Under the pieces are notes generated by a model. It saw nothing but the letters and a program-made list of their open reading frames with translations, was not told the DNA's origin and searched no databases. From Alkalitalea saponilacus (GTDB lineage: Bacteria; Bacteroidota; Bacteroidia; Bacteroidales; Marinilabiliaceae), in assembly GCF_900168165.1 (NCBI RefSeq), contig NZ_FUYV01000003.1, forward strand, positions 232,624 through 296,623: a stretch of 64,000 nt of DNA. The letters are read 5' to 3'. Of this stretch, positions 1-9,075 are shown in pieces. How positions within the stretch are numbered: position 1 is the first letter of the stretch; each line of letters opens with the position of its first letter. Position numbers and translations under genes: made by a program.

Positions 1-309
1 TTTCTTCTTATCAGATGGTTTGTCATCTGCAATTAACATGGTACCTGGGTCGCGACGACGCATATACGACTCAGTGTAATTTGCAGAGATTCCGTTTGAT
101 ACACGATGTACAACTGCCTCAGTGTATTCTCCTTTTCCGGGAACATCATATTTCACCTCGAATGAAGAATTACCAGCTCCACCTACTGATGCATCCACCA
201 ACTCATCTGTTGTGTTGAAGTAATGCACTTTGGGAGCATTAACCAAAAGGTCTTTGATTTGCGCAGGTATTTTCACACCTTGCTTTTCGAGTTCTTTTAA
301 CATGCTCAT
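1..309 (-). CDS. N-terminal part of a DUF4914-like protein (runs off the window start)
   Basis: The minus strand is open from an ATG at 309 to the window edge, exactly 103 codons with no stop, so the gene continues to the left. A second in-frame ATG lies two codons later. The peptide begins MSMLKELEKQGVKIPAQI and contains VNAPKVHYFNTTDELVDAS and YMRRRDPGTMLIADDKPSDK. From memory this resembles the start of the DUF4914 family, whose members are much longer and of unknown function; that assignment is not certain. No signal peptide or membrane segment is visible, so a cytoplasmic protein is likely. It lies about 120 bases downstream of the XRE-cupin regulator on the same strand, so the two could be co-transcribed or functionally linked. 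Confidence 0.6.
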   Translation of the reverse strand, partial: MSMLKELEKQGVKIPAQIKDLLVNAPKVHYFNTTDELVDASVGGAGNSSFEVKYDVPGKGEYTEAVVHRVSNGISANYTESYMRRRDPGTMLIADDKPSDKKK

Positions 310-427
310 TTTATTATATTTATTAATTACTATTTCTTTTCTCTAACACACAAAGTTAAAAAAAAATGACATTTATTTCTAATTTAGAACACAGATATTG
401 TGATCTGTCTGTCAATAAAATCAGGAC

Positions 428-979
428 TTAGAAATAAGGAGGAGTTATCACCCAAAGAACTTCCGCCATAGAACTACCAGAATTAACAACTTCCCTTCTT
501 TTTTGAGAGTTAGTATATAAACTATCTCCTTTATTCATGGCATATGTCTGGTCATCCACAAAAAATGTCACTTCTCCGGCAACTATGTAGCTGAATTCCT
601 GACCGGAATGCTTTTTCATCCAATCTCCGGAAGATGCACCCTTCTCAAGAACCACCTGGTATGCACCCATGATTCGTCCCTCTTCCCTGTGAGTCAGCAT
701 ATAAAGAGCTGCTCCTGTCTCGTTTTTATCAACCAGAATTTTATCCTGATCAGAAACAATTGGCGCAGGTGCTGCCATTTCATTTTCGCCAATTAATTCG
801 CCAACAGTTGATCCAATTGCATTTGCCACCGATTTTAAGGTAATGATGGAAGGAAATGCTTTGGCATTTTCGATTTGCGACAAAGCACTGGAACTAATGC
901 CAGCCAATCGGGCTACCTCCCCTAAGGGCATCCCAAGCAATTCTCTTTTCTTTTTGATGCGGCTTCCTAACCTCTTCAT
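428..979 (-). CDS. XRE-family transcriptional regulator with C-terminal cupin domain
   Basis: This encodes 183 residues. Residues 3-58 form a lambda-repressor-like helix-turn-helix (RIKKKRELLGMPLGEVARLA, then SSSALSQIENAKAFPSI). Residues about 105-183 form a small cupin barrel with GQEFSYIVAGEVTFFVDD and a closing GDSLYTNS stretch. Known relatives sense a small ligand through the cupin and control a nearby catabolic or biosynthetic gene. The ORF is open further upstream to a GTG at 1042, but the ATG at 979 starts directly before the HTH and gives the usual family length of about 185 residues, so it is preferred. The DUF4914-like gene follows on the same strand and is a plausible target. The effector cannot be told from sequence. 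Confidence 0.88.
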   Translation of the reverse strand: MKRLGSRIKKKRELLGMPLGEVARLAGISSSALSQIENAKAFPSIITLKSVANAIGSTVGELIGENEMAAPAPIVSDQDKILVDKNETGAALYMLTHREEGRIMGAYQVVLEKGASSGDWMKKHSGQEFSYIVAGEVTFFVDDQTYAMNKGDSLYTNSQKRREVVNSGSSMAEVLWVITPPYF

Positions 980-1096
980 TAATTTTATTGTAATTAACAA
1001 CGTCCTTCTATCCCCGATACAAACATAATAATTAAACTGCACTTAATTTGTTAACCAATACTTAAAAAACTTAAAAAGGAAAAGGGCGATCAGAAA

Positions 1097-1520
1097 CTAG
1101 GTTTAGAGTTGATAGTTTAGAGTTGAGGGTCAAATGAGGTTTGGTGAGTGGAACTTGATATCATAAAGCGGCAGTTAAATTGATAGGCTAAGAGACGCAA
1201 CGAAGTCTCATAAATCTGGATAAATGGTCAAAAGTTGGAAGGGTGAGATAGGAAAACGGAAATGAAGATTAGCGAAATTCTTTGCACCGGAGCCTGTTAA
1301 TTCCAAATCCCTCTGGAGAAACAGAATACCGCCACAGGTGCACAATTTAAACAAAATAAGTCACATAAGGTTTTTAACCACAATGAGCACCATGAAAAGA
1401 TTGTTGATAGACGAACCATAGTGATCTTCGTGCATTCTTTGTGAACTTCGTGGTTTGAAAACGATCAACCCTAAACTTAGAACCTTAAACTTTAAAACCA
1501 TGTCACCTTTTAACCCTCCA
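1097..1520. repeat. Spacer with short-period (7/9/8 bp) degenerate arrays
   Basis: The 650-base gap between the XRE regulator and the mannanase has no credible gene. 1101-1135 is a run of five 7-bp units (GTTTAGA, GTTGATA, GTTTAGA, GTTGAGG, GTCAAAT). 1378-1457 contains 9-bp units of the CACAATGAG/CACCATGAA type that pass into the complementary TTCTTTGTG/AACTTCGTGG form, giving a dyad. 1467-1494 is again a 7-bp array (AACCCTA, AACTTAG, AACCTTA, AACTTTA). 1501-1519 has the 8-bp TCACCTTT/TAACCCTC type. The same classes recur in other spacers of this window. Confidence 0.7.
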
Positions 1521-1630
1521 AAGAGAAATCCTTAAACACCCGGGATTAACCCGCTAATTTATGCTTGATTCATCGCTACATATTATAGAAATATTACTAT
1601 TTTAGTATACAGACAATTAAAACACAAACA

Positions 1631-2776
1631 ATGCATAAAAATCCTATCTGTCTCACTGCCTTGATCATAACTGTTTTTTGTGGATGTAACGAAATCACTG
1701 AACCTGCAAATCCAATCGATAAAAATGCAACACCGGAAACAGTGGCTCTTTTTCAAAATCTCATGAAAATTTCTGAAAACCACGTATTATTTGGACATCA
1801 ACACGCCACCGAATATGGACAAGGCTGGTATGGTGACGATGACCGTTCTGATGTTAAATCTGTTACTGGTTCACATCCGGCGGTAATCGGAATCGACTTC
1901 ATGCACCTGAGTAACCGATCCCGAGAAGAGATTGAAACGGAAAAAGAACGATTGAGAAAGAATGTTGTTGACACCTATAACCGTGGAGGCATAACAACAG
2001 CGACATGGCATTTTCACAATCCGGTATCGGAAGGTCGATTTTACTGGGTTGATTCGGTTTCTGTTGCAGCAGTGCAACACATTATTCCGGGCGGTTATGC
2101 CCACGAGGATTACAAAGTAATTCTTGCAGATATTGCCGACTGGGCTCACAGCATTCGTGGTGAAGATGGTACGCTGATACCAATCATTTTCAGACCTTTC
2201 CATGAATTTGATGGCGACTGGTTTTGGTGGGGGAAAGCACACACATCCCGTGAAGATTTTGTTTCACTCTGGCAATTTACTGTATCATTTCTTCGAGATT
2301 CACTGAATGTTAACAACTTTCTTTACGCATTTTCTCCTGACAACCGTTTCGAAACAGAGGAGGAGTTTCTTGAAAGATATCCCGGTGATGAGTGGGTTGA
2401 CATGTTAGGTATGGATAATTATGGAGATCTTGGCCGTGACAGATATGACCTGGAGACCGCATCTCAAAAACTAATGATTGTGTCGGATTACGCAAAAAAG
2501 GTTCAGAAACTTGCAGCTTTTACAGAAACTGGTCTGGAATCTATTCCTGATACCACCTGGTGGACAAACACTTTGTTGGAAATACTTAAAACAGAGGGGA
2601 TGAGAATGAGTTACGTTCTGGTTTGGAGGAATGATGTAAACAGTCCCACTCATTATTATGCGCCATTCCCGGGACAGGTCAGTGCGCCTAATTTTATTGA
2701 GTTCTATAACGACCCTTTTACAATATTTGAAAATGATTTAAAAGAGATTGATGTATATAGGTTTAATAGTTTATAA
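1631..2776 (+). CDS. GH26 beta-mannanase lipoprotein (mannan endo-1,4-beta-mannosidase)
   Basis: This 381-residue protein carries the hallmarks of glycoside hydrolase family 26, which cleaves internal beta-1,4 bonds in mannans. A hydrophobic leader ends at Cys19 (VFCGC), which suggests a lipoprotein. The catalytic domain spans about 38-370. The acid/base lies in FRPFHEFDGDWFWWG (Glu192) and the nucleophile in AAFTETG (Glu299). LFGHQHATEYGQGW near residue 54, TATWHFHNP near 123 and YVLVWRND near 328 are further family motifs. The enzyme is probably surface-tethered or periplasmic. It stands alone, without a SusC/SusD pair or other glycosidases next to it, so it is not part of a classical polysaccharide utilisation locus here. 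The upstream spacer is repeat-rich and no clear promoter was recognised. Confidence 0.93.
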   Translation: MHKNPICLTALIITVFCGCNEITEPANPIDKNATPETVALFQNLMKISENHVLFGHQHATEYGQGWYGDDDRSDVKSVTGSHPAVIGIDFMHLSNRSREEIETEKERLRKNVVDTYNRGGITTATWHFHNPVSEGRFYWVDSVSVAAVQHIIPGGYAHEDYKVILADIADWAHSIRGEDGTLIPIIFRPFHEFDGDWFWWGKAHTSREDFVSLWQFTVSFLRDSLNVNNFLYAFSPDNRFETEEEFLERYPGDEWVDMLGMDNYGDLGRDRYDLETASQKLMIVSDYAKKVQKLAAFTETGLESIPDTTWWTNTLLEILKTEGMRMSYVLVWRNDVNSPTHYYAPFPGQVSAPNFIEFYNDPFTIFENDLKEIDVYRFNSL

Positions 2777-2880
2777 GAGAAGCAAGGGCAATATATCAAG
2801 AGTTTGTTGGCGATGATAATAGCCCTGGGCTTCATAATTTATTGTTTTGGCATCTTGCCGAGAAAATACAAGGAATATAA
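2776..2880 (+). pseudogene. Possible decayed gene fragment
   Basis: Directly after the mannanase stop an open stretch in another frame encodes 34 residues (REARAIYQEFVGDD, then a hydrophobic NLLFWHLAEKIQ) and ends at TAA 2878-2880. It has protein-like composition but no start codon; the frame is closed by a TAG at 2767-2769. No family could be named. It may be the tail of a lost gene or chance. Confidence 0.2.
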
Positions 2881-3054
2881 GAGCTAAGGGCATCCCGTTC
2901 TTGATGGGTTTAGTTTAGAGAAAATTAGTTGTAGCTGAAAGCAGCGAATCAAAACAGTTGTTCAAATAATAAAGTTCTTTTTGAACTATATAAAGATAAA
3001 GGGGAATCCATAATATTTGGAACTTACCCAAAAATCTCTACTGGTAAGCAACTG

Positions 3055-3894
3055 TTATTGCGGCGCTCTTTTAATTCCATTTTCTTCGATCACAATCAAG
3101 CGGTTTTTGTACAGGGTGCCAATTGCTTTTTTGAAATTCTTTTTGCTCATTTCAAAAACTGAGGAAATCTCTTCGGGAGATGACTTATCAGAAATGGCTA
3201 TTTGTCCGTTGTGCTGATTGATTATGTCCAGAACTCTCTTTGAAAGTTCGTCCATTTTATCATGGCCGGGTTTTTCCAGCAACAGATCTATTTTATCATC
3301 CTCACGCACTTTGTTGATGTATCCTTTTGTTTTGTCACCAATTTGTATTGGTTTAAAAATCTGGTTTTTATATATCATTCCAGAGTGTAGGCTATTGATG
3401 ATGGCTTTATATCCCAATTCTGTCTCTTCGGCTACGAGGAGGTCAACCTCTTCTCCTGGATTGTATTTTGGGGAGATGTTGTCCAGAAAACGGAAAATTT
3501 TTGATGATGCAGCAATTCGTCCCGTTTCATCGTCCAGATAGACATACACCACATAACTTTTATCTTTTTGCATCTTCTCATGTTGTTCCCTAAAGGGAAC
3601 CAACAGATCTTTCATTAATCCCCAATCCATAAATGCTCCAAAGCGGCCTGTTTCAATTACTTTCAGAAAAGCAAAATCTCCTACCATGGCCAAAGGAGTC
3701 TCGGTAGTGGCTATGAGGCGATCTTCGGAGTCAAGGTATACAAATACATCAATTTCATCACCCTCGTTGATGTTTTCGGGCACATATCTGTTTGGGAGCA
3801 ATACATCTCCAATGGTGTCGCCATCGAGATACAGACCTACGGATGTTTTGCGGAGGACTTTTAGTTTGTTGGTTTTTCCGATTTCTACTTGCAT
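3055..3894 (-). CDS. CvfB-like S1 RNA-binding protein
   Basis: A 279-residue protein of the CvfB/YitL type: tandem S1-like OB folds followed by a C-terminal winged-helix. Visible landmarks are LYLDGDTIGDVLLPNRYVP near residue 22, GRFGAFMDWGLMKDLLVPF near 95 (second S1 unit), EDDKIDLLLEKPG near 200, and a helical C-terminus with SPEEISSVFEMSKKNFKKAI, GTLYKNRLI and a closing EENGIKRAPQ. In known members this architecture binds RNA and affects expression of virulence or exoprotein genes. The longer ORF begins at a TTG at 3921; the ATG at 3894 sits right before the first OB strand and is preferred. The gene lies downstream of recA on the same strand but behind recA's terminator, so it is probably transcribed separately or by read-through. 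Confidence 0.88.
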   Translation of the reverse strand: MQVEIGKTNKLKVLRKTSVGLYLDGDTIGDVLLPNRYVPENINEGDEIDVFVYLDSEDRLIATTETPLAMVGDFAFLKVIETGRFGAFMDWGLMKDLLVPFREQHEKMQKDKSYVVYVYLDDETGRIAASSKIFRFLDNISPKYNPGEEVDLLVAEETELGYKAIINSLHSGMIYKNQIFKPIQIGDKTKGYINKVREDDKIDLLLEKPGHDKMDELSKRVLDIINQHNGQIAISDKSSPEEISSVFEMSKKNFKKAIGTLYKNRLIVIEENGIKRAPQ

Positions 3895-3954
3895 GTCAAT
3901 TGTTTTTTGTTGATATGACAAAAGTATAACTAATTGTTGAAGTATTTACATTTA

Positions 3955-3990
3955 CAAAAAACCCTGAAAGCAATTTTGCTTTCAGGGTTT
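3955..3990 (-). terminator. Rho-independent terminator of recA
   Basis: A perfect 14-bp stem (3959-3972 pairing with 3977-3990) has a 4-base loop. Read on the minus strand it is followed by a T-run (complement of 3955-3961). It lies about 30 bases past the recA stop. Confidence 0.88.
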
Positions 3991-4018
3991 ACGTTACTCT
4001 TCATATTTTAACTTAACC

Positions 4019-5038
4019 CTATTTCTTTTGTTCTTTAAGAGCTGTTACAATTTTGGTTTCCAGCTCTTCCGAAAGTTCTGGGTTGTCTTTAATCAATTCT
4101 TTAACAGCTTCGCGTCCCTGTCCTAGTTTTGTTTCACCATAGCTGAACCAGCTTCCGCTCTTTTTAATAATGTTTAAGTCCACACCCATATCAATGATTT
4201 CTCCAATTTTGGAGATGCCTTCGCCGTACATGATGTCAAATTCGGCTTTCCGAAATGGGGGAGCCACTTTGTTCTTAACTACTTTTACGCGGGTTTGACT
4301 GCCAACTACTTCGTCGCCGTTCTTTAATTGCGAAATTCTTCTGATGTCCAACCTGATGGATGAGTAGAATTTAAGTGCATTTCCGCCGGTGGTGGTTTCA
4401 GGGTTCCCAAACATCACGCCAATTTTTTCGCGCAACTGGTTAATGAAGACACAGCAGGTATGAGTTTTACTGATGTTTGAAGTGAGTTTACGCAATGCCT
4501 GGGACATCAAACGTGCTTGCAGACCAACTTTGTTATCACCCATCTCACCTTCAATTTCGGCTTTTGGGGTCAGCGCCGCTACGGAGTCAATAACAACGAG
4601 GTCAATGGCCGATGAGCGAATCAACTGGTCTGCAATTTCGAGTGCTTGTTCTCCATTATCGGGTTGAGAGATAAGCAATTCTTCAATATTTACGCCGAGT
4701 TTCTCGGCATAAAATCTGTCAAAAGCATGCTCTGCATCAATAATGGCAGCTATGCCTCCCATTTTCTGAACTTCGGCAATGGCATGAATGGCAAGGGTGG
4801 TTTTTCCTGACGATTCCGGACCATAAATTTCCACAACCCTTCCTCTTGGATAACCGCCAACTCCAAGAGCCAGGTCTAACGCAATGGATCCCGACGGAAT
4901 AACCGGAACATTTTCCACAACGGTGTCACCCATCCTCATAATGGCACCTTTGCCGTATGATTTATCAATTTTATCCATGGTCAGCTGAAGTGCTTTCAGC
5001 TTCTCCTGATTGACTTTGCTTTCTTTTTGTTCTGACAT
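4019..5038 (-). CDS. recA: Recombinase RecA
   Basis: At 339 residues this is full-length RecA, the ATPase that forms filaments on single-stranded DNA for homologous recombination and SOS induction. The Walker A motif GPESSGKT is at 73-80 and the Walker B LVVID at about 147-151. Loop regions contain [20 protein letters not shown], and the C-terminal domain is present with a lysine-rich tail. No intein or frameshift is seen. The ATG at 5038 gives the standard N-terminus. A strong hairpin terminator follows the gene, and the upstream 400 bases hold two MITE-like inverted repeats, so the promoter must lie close to the start. No LexA box was recognised. Confidence 0.98.
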   Translation of the reverse strand: MSEQKESKVNQEKLKALQLTMDKIDKSYGKGAIMRMGDTVVENVPVIPSGSIALDLALGVGGYPRGRVVEIYGPESSGKTTLAIHAIAEVQKMGGIAAIIDAEHAFDRFYAEKLGVNIEELLISQPDNGEQALEIADQLIRSSAIDLVVIDSVAALTPKAEIEGEMGDNKVGLQARLMSQALRKLTSNISKTHTCCVFINQLREKIGVMFGNPETTTGGNALKFYSSIRLDIRRISQLKNGDEVVGSQTRVKVVKNKVAPPFRKAEFDIMYGEGISKIGEIIDMGVDLNIIKKSGSWFSYGETKLGQGREAVKELIKDNPELSEELETKIVTALKEQKK

Positions 5039-5180
5039 TTTATCTTATCTGTTTTATCTGATTTTTGCCTCGTGAAGATAATGAAAAATTACCAGTATTT
5101 TTTTAGATTTTTAGAAAATAAGAGATAAGATACTCAGTATCTGTTTAATTTTAGTTGTGTGCGGTCAATTAATTGTTGTA

Positions 5181-5296
5181 AGATGTCTGGTCTACGCCCC
5201 TTTTATTTGTATTAAAATCACTAAGGGGAGCTAGCCCTGTAATCTTCGTAGAAAACAATTATTTGGTAAAACATAAGGGGCGTAGCCCTGTCATCT
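5181..5296. repeat. MITE-like inverted repeat element between bcp and recA
   Basis: The ends 5181-5202 (AGATGTCTGGTCTACGCCCC plus TT) and 5275-5296 are inverted repeats over 22 bp with three mismatches. An internal partial copy of the right end (AAGGGGAGCTAGCCCTGTAA) begins at 5223. It contains no gene. Together with the next element it fills the spacer between bcp and recA (5039-5446). Confidence 0.55.
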
Positions 5297-5321
5297 AAAT
5301 GTTTTTATCACAACTATGAGA

Positions 5322-5434
5322 AACTGTTTAAATTTGTATCGAATAAAATAGATATATTTTTAGATCCTATCCCGAAGCCTCGGGATAAAGATCTATAATC
5401 TATAAAAATCATTAGAAACTAAATTTAAACAGTT
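5322..5434. repeat. MITE-like element, copy 1 (AACTGTTTAAATTT termini)
   Basis: Perfect 14-bp terminal inverted repeats lie at 5322-5335 and 5421-5434. The centre folds as TATCCCGA-AGCC-TCGGGATA. The right end with its flank (5411-5436) is nearly identical to 26912-26937, one base differing, which marks a second copy there. No ORF. It sits just past the bcp stop. Confidence 0.65.
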
Positions 5435-5446
5435 ACTTTATGGTAT

Positions 5447-5896
5447 CTATATAATTTGAGACGCGTGATCTTTAGTATCAACTTTAGCTATGATTTTTTC
5501 AATAACACCATCTTCATCTATGATAAAAGTTGTACGGTTAACACCCATGTAGGTTTTGCCGTACATTTTCTTTTCTCCCCAAACCCCGTATGCTTCAAGA
5601 ATCTCTTTTTCTGTATCTGCAATCAGGTTAAACTGTAAGCCAAATTTATCAGCAAATTTTTGATGGGATTTTTCATCGTCAGGACTTACGCCAATGATCT
5701 CATATCCTTTGGCCTGAAAGGCTCCATAGTTGTCATTCAAGTTGCATGATTCGGCAGTGCAGCCCGGTGTGTTGTCTTTAGGGTAGAAATATAAAACGAC
5801 TTTTTTCCCTTTATACTCGCCTAATGATATTGTTTCACCTTTTTGATTAATTCCTTTGAAAACAGGTGCTTTATCCCCTTCTTTTAAATTAGCCAT
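5447..5896 (-). CDS. bcp: Thioredoxin-dependent thiol peroxidase (peroxiredoxin Q/BCP)
   Basis: A 149-residue peroxiredoxin that reduces hydrogen peroxide and organic hydroperoxides with thioredoxin as donor. FYPKDNTPGCTAESCNLND contains the peroxidatic Cys46 and the resolving Cys51 in the typical CTAESC spacing. GYEIIGVSPDDEKSHQKFADK and NRTTFIIDEDGVIEKII are family landmarks. The length is normal. ATG at 5896. Cytoplasmic, no leader. It appears to be monocistronic on the minus strand, with MITE-like repeats immediately downstream. Confidence 0.96.
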   Translation of the reverse strand: MANLKEGDKAPVFKGINQKGETISLGEYKGKKVVLYFYPKDNTPGCTAESCNLNDNYGAFQAKGYEIIGVSPDDEKSHQKFADKFGLQFNLIADTEKEILEAYGVWGEKKMYGKTYMGVNRTTFIIDEDGVIEKIIAKVDTKDHASQII

Positions 5897-6140
5897 GGTA
5901 TCGGTTTTTAGTTGTTTTTTTAATGGTATGTCTTTTATTCAAAACACCCAAGCCTTGCGAAATGTTTACTGTTTTAAATCATAGCATCGTAAAGTAGGAT
6001 TTTAATATGGTTTGATTAAATTTGATGCGTAATATGAAAATGGTACACTTTGTGTAAAAGGTTGACATATAGGATTTGTGATTTATTTCTGTATTATTTG
6101 GGTTTGATTGGTTGTGTGATAATTATATAATTCTGGTGGT

Positions 6141-8726
6141 ATGGTTAAAGGTTTACTGTGGAGTGTTGTATTGGTATTAGTAGGAATTGGAGATCTTGTG
6201 TTTGCACAACAAACACAAGTGTCGGCTCAGGATGCTCTCTCTCTCTTTAATGACGGGAAATATGCCGAAGCGAAAGAGATGTATGAGCGACTGTTGGAAC
6301 GTAATAATCGCGATCATGCGTTAAATTACTATTACGGTCTGATTCTTTATAAAACCAACGAACGTCCTGATGAAGCCATCAGAAGGCTGCGCTTGGCTGC
6401 TAATCGGCCACCATCGCCCGATGTTCATTTTTATCTGGGTAAACTTTACCAACGTGCCTACGAGTTTGATTTGGCGAAATCCTCCTTCGAAAGATTTTTA
6501 AATACTCAGAGATCAGCCAGTGAGGATATGGTTCAGGCTGCTAAAAGAGGTATTGAGGATAGTGATGCTTCTAATGTGTTGATAAATAAGTATTTTGATT
6601 TGCAGGTTATCAGGAAGGATACGGTACTTCGCCATGAGATGTTGAATCATTACAGATTGTCGAAAGATGCTGGTCAATTGATGAGAGCCGGCGATTTTTT
6701 CAGAGTAGGAGTTAACCCTGAACAAGTTATCTTTCGAACTGAAAGAGGAGATGAAGTTTTCTTCCCAATTCTTGGCAGTGGAGGAACTTATGATCTGCAT
6801 AAGATTATGAGATTGCTTGACTCATGGACCGATGCCGAGCCGTTTGACACACCTTTAAACAGCCAATACAATGACTCCTATCCATTCATGCTGATCGACG
6901 GCACGACTCTTTATTTTAGTTCTGATCGTCCAGGAGGAATGGGGGGGTATGACATATATCAAACCATTTTTGATCCTGTTACAGGAACTTTTTCTGAGCC
7001 ATCTAATCTTGGCCCCCCATTTAATTCGCCCGATGATGATTTTCTTTTAGTACCTGATGTATATGAAGGTAAAGCGTGGTTTACAACTAACCGTGGGGTA
7101 GGTGAGGACATGGTAATTGTGGTTGAAATAGTCTGGGACAACAGTGTGGTACGTCATTTCACGGAGGATATAAATCAGATTCGATCATTAGCTGATCTGC
7201 CTGTGTCGGAATCAGCTCGTGTCCGTGCAAGCAGTACAACCTATGCCGGTGCTGATGTTTATGAACCGGAAGTTTATAATTCAGCATTCCGATTTTCAAT
7301 TAACGATACTCTTGTTTATACCAAATATGACCATTTTGTAAGCCAACAGGCATTGTCATTGTTTCAGCAAGGCAGGGAGCTAGAAGCCAAAAAAGACAGT
7401 TTAAATATCAAGATGAACGATATGCGCAGACGTTATGCGCAGAGTTATAATCAAAGCGAACTACAGCGCCTGATAGATGAAATTATAAAAATAGAGCGTG
7501 AAGTATATGGCTTAGAGGAGGAGATAAGGAGAATATATTTGAATGCGAGAAGGCGTGAAATTGAAAGGATTAATGAGCTGAAAGCACGTGGAGAGTACAT
7601 ACCGTCCACAGTGGCAGCGGCAAAGCCAGCTTTTGTAAGTGTGAATCAGAGAGCATTGAGCGATCTCAATAAAAGTGATCTCACTTTTTATTCGGATGAT
7701 GAGTTTGTGAGACGGAGGGAGAGATTGAAGCAAATGTATAATGCATTGTTCAATCAAGACCAAAAGAACGAATTGCTTCGCTCTGATTCACTTTATGTAT
7801 GGGCCAATATTCTATCACTTGAATCTGCAAGATTGTTGGAGCGAACACAAAATGTTACCATAGAGCCGGTTAGTCTGAGGGACAGAATAACAGGCAATAA
7901 CAACATTGAAGAAGAGATTGATTATAAGGTTCAATCATTGCGTTTACAATCCCGCGAATTAAAAATGCGGTCGTTGGAACTATATGAATTGGCATTGGAT
8001 CAAAAGTTTTCAATATACTATCCAAAGGCTCAGGAGATTGGAGGAACCAGTCACAGAGCAGGGAGTGAGCATATGTTGAGTCAGGCGCGCAGTAATTTTT
8101 CAGAGGCAGAAAGGGGCTTGGAGGCCATCCATTCATACAACCCCGAGCGAACTGAACGATATCTTGCACTTAAACGGCATGGCATTGATATGATGGAAGA
8201 GAGTTTTTTAATGCAATTGGCAGGCGTCCCTGGCCAGCCTGTAGCACAGAGAGAAGTTTCATCCAGATTTATGGATTTTAATGCAGGAGCAACAACACCT
8301 TCATATCCGGCTATTCATCGAGGTTCGGAATCTGCTGAGCGGCAGAACAGGCAGCAACCATCGGAGATGGTTGCTGCCGCATTTGGGCAACCCGCAGAAG
8401 CATCGGTTGTTGAGGAGTCTTTTGTTTCCGCAGAAGCAGTAACACCCCCAACACAACAGTTCTCAGAAAGACCTGAGTACCGTATTCAGATTGGTGTTTT
8501 TCGAAATGAACCAAATGCCGCAGCTTTGGCAAAAATTCCGCCGGTTACCAGCGAGTACCTGCCAGACCGGGGATTAAGCCGCTATTATAGCGGATCCTGG
8601 AGAACCCATCAGGAAGCAACAGATCAGGTTCAATCTATAATAGATGCCGGATTTCCGGGTGCATACGTGGTTGCATTTCTAAATGGGGAATTGATTACCG
8701 TGCAAAAAGCCAAAACTTTAGAGTAA
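6141..8726 (+). CDS. Envelope protein: TPR repeats, PD40 beta-propeller part and SPOR domain
   Basis: An 861-residue exported protein. A signal peptide covers about 1-22 (LLWSVVLVLVGIGDLVFAQ). Two or more TPRs span about 28-150 (ALSLFNDGKYAEAKEMYERL). A PD40/WD40-like part at about 225-335 carries TTLYFSSDRPGGMGGYDIY and AWFTTNRGVGEDM. Long coiled-coil and helical stretches follow at about 410-720, and a C-terminal SPOR domain at about 775-855 (YRIQIGVFRNEPNAAAL). SPOR domains bind peptidoglycan; TPR plus PD40 resembles PorE-type T9SS accessory proteins, which end in an OmpA-like domain instead. A periplasmic or outer-membrane-associated wall-anchored scaffold is therefore inferred. A terminator follows at once, so it is monocistronic. 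A candidate -7 box TAAATTTG lies at 6017-6024. Confidence 0.82.
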   Translation: MVKGLLWSVVLVLVGIGDLVFAQQTQVSAQDALSLFNDGKYAEAKEMYERLLERNNRDHALNYYYGLILYKTNERPDEAIRRLRLAANRPPSPDVHFYLGKLYQRAYEFDLAKSSFERFLNTQRSASEDMVQAAKRGIEDSDASNVLINKYFDLQVIRKDTVLRHEMLNHYRLSKDAGQLMRAGDFFRVGVNPEQVIFRTERGDEVFFPILGSGGTYDLHKIMRLLDSWTDAEPFDTPLNSQYNDSYPFMLIDGTTLYFSSDRPGGMGGYDIYQTIFDPVTGTFSEPSNLGPPFNSPDDDFLLVPDVYEGKAWFTTNRGVGEDMVIVVEIVWDNSVVRHFTEDINQIRSLADLPVSESARVRASSTTYAGADVYEPEVYNSAFRFSINDTLVYTKYDHFVSQQALSLFQQGRELEAKKDSLNIKMNDMRRRYAQSYNQSELQRLIDEIIKIEREVYGLEEEIRRIYLNARRREIERINELKARGEYIPSTVAAAKPAFVSVNQRALSDLNKSDLTFYSDDEFVRRRERLKQMYNALFNQDQKNELLRSDSLYVWANILSLESARLLERTQNVTIEPVSLRDRITGNNNIEEEIDYKVQSLRLQSRELKMRSLELYELALDQKFSIYYPKAQEIGGTSHRAGSEHMLSQARSNFSEAERGLEAIHSYNPERTERYLALKRHGIDMMEESFLMQLAGVPGQPVAQREVSSRFMDFNAGATTPSYPAIHRGSESAERQNRQQPSEMVAAAFGQPAEASVVEESFVSAEAVTPPTQQFSERPEYRIQIGVFRNEPNAAALAKIPPVTSEYLPDRGLSRYYSGSWRTHQEATDQVQSIIDAGFPGAYVVAFLNGELITVQKAKTLE

Positions 8727-8752
8727 AAAACATCATCACGTTGATGTTTTTA
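8727..8752 (+). terminator. Terminator after the TPR-PD40-SPOR gene
   Basis: A 9-bp perfect stem (8727-8735 with 8742-8750), a 6-base loop and a T-rich right arm lie directly after the stop codon. Confidence 0.75.
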
Positions 8753-8790
8753 TTCGGATATTTTATTTACTTTGAGTAAAATTATTGAAT

Positions 8791-9066
8791 ATGGTACCTT
8801 TTGATAAAAGAAGTGAAAAGGAAAATGCCGGTAATCAGCCATTGGAGGAGAGGCTGCTCATCCTCCATAATGATGAAATAAATACCTTTGATCACGTCAT
8901 TGAATCATTGCAAGCTGTTTGCCAGCACGATAAGGAACAGGCCGAGCAGTGTGCACTAATTACCCATTTTAAGGGCTTTTGTGAAATTAAGAGAGGAATT
9001 ATTCCAGAATTGGAGCAAATGCAAATGTTATTAATTGAAAAGGAGTTGAATGTTACAATTGATTAA
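8791..9066 (+). CDS. clpS: ATP-dependent Clp protease adaptor ClpS
   Basis: A 91-residue ClpS-like adaptor, which hands N-degron substrates to ClpA/ClpC. RLLILHNDEINTFDHVIESL matches the conserved core in which the HNDxxN/TFxxV residues form the N-terminal-residue pocket. EQAEQCALITHFKGFCEIKRG matches the second helix, where family members read E-A-x-x-x-A-x-x-x-H-x-x-G. Start: the ORF opens at a TTG at 8785, but the ATG at 8791 is preferred. NfeD-like and FloA genes follow on the same strand within 15 bases, giving a probable three-gene transcript. Confidence 0.9.
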   Translation: MVPFDKRSEKENAGNQPLEERLLILHNDEINTFDHVIESLQAVCQHDKEQAEQCALITHFKGFCEIKRGIIPELEQMQMLLIEKELNVTID

Positions 9067-9075
9067 TATCAAATT

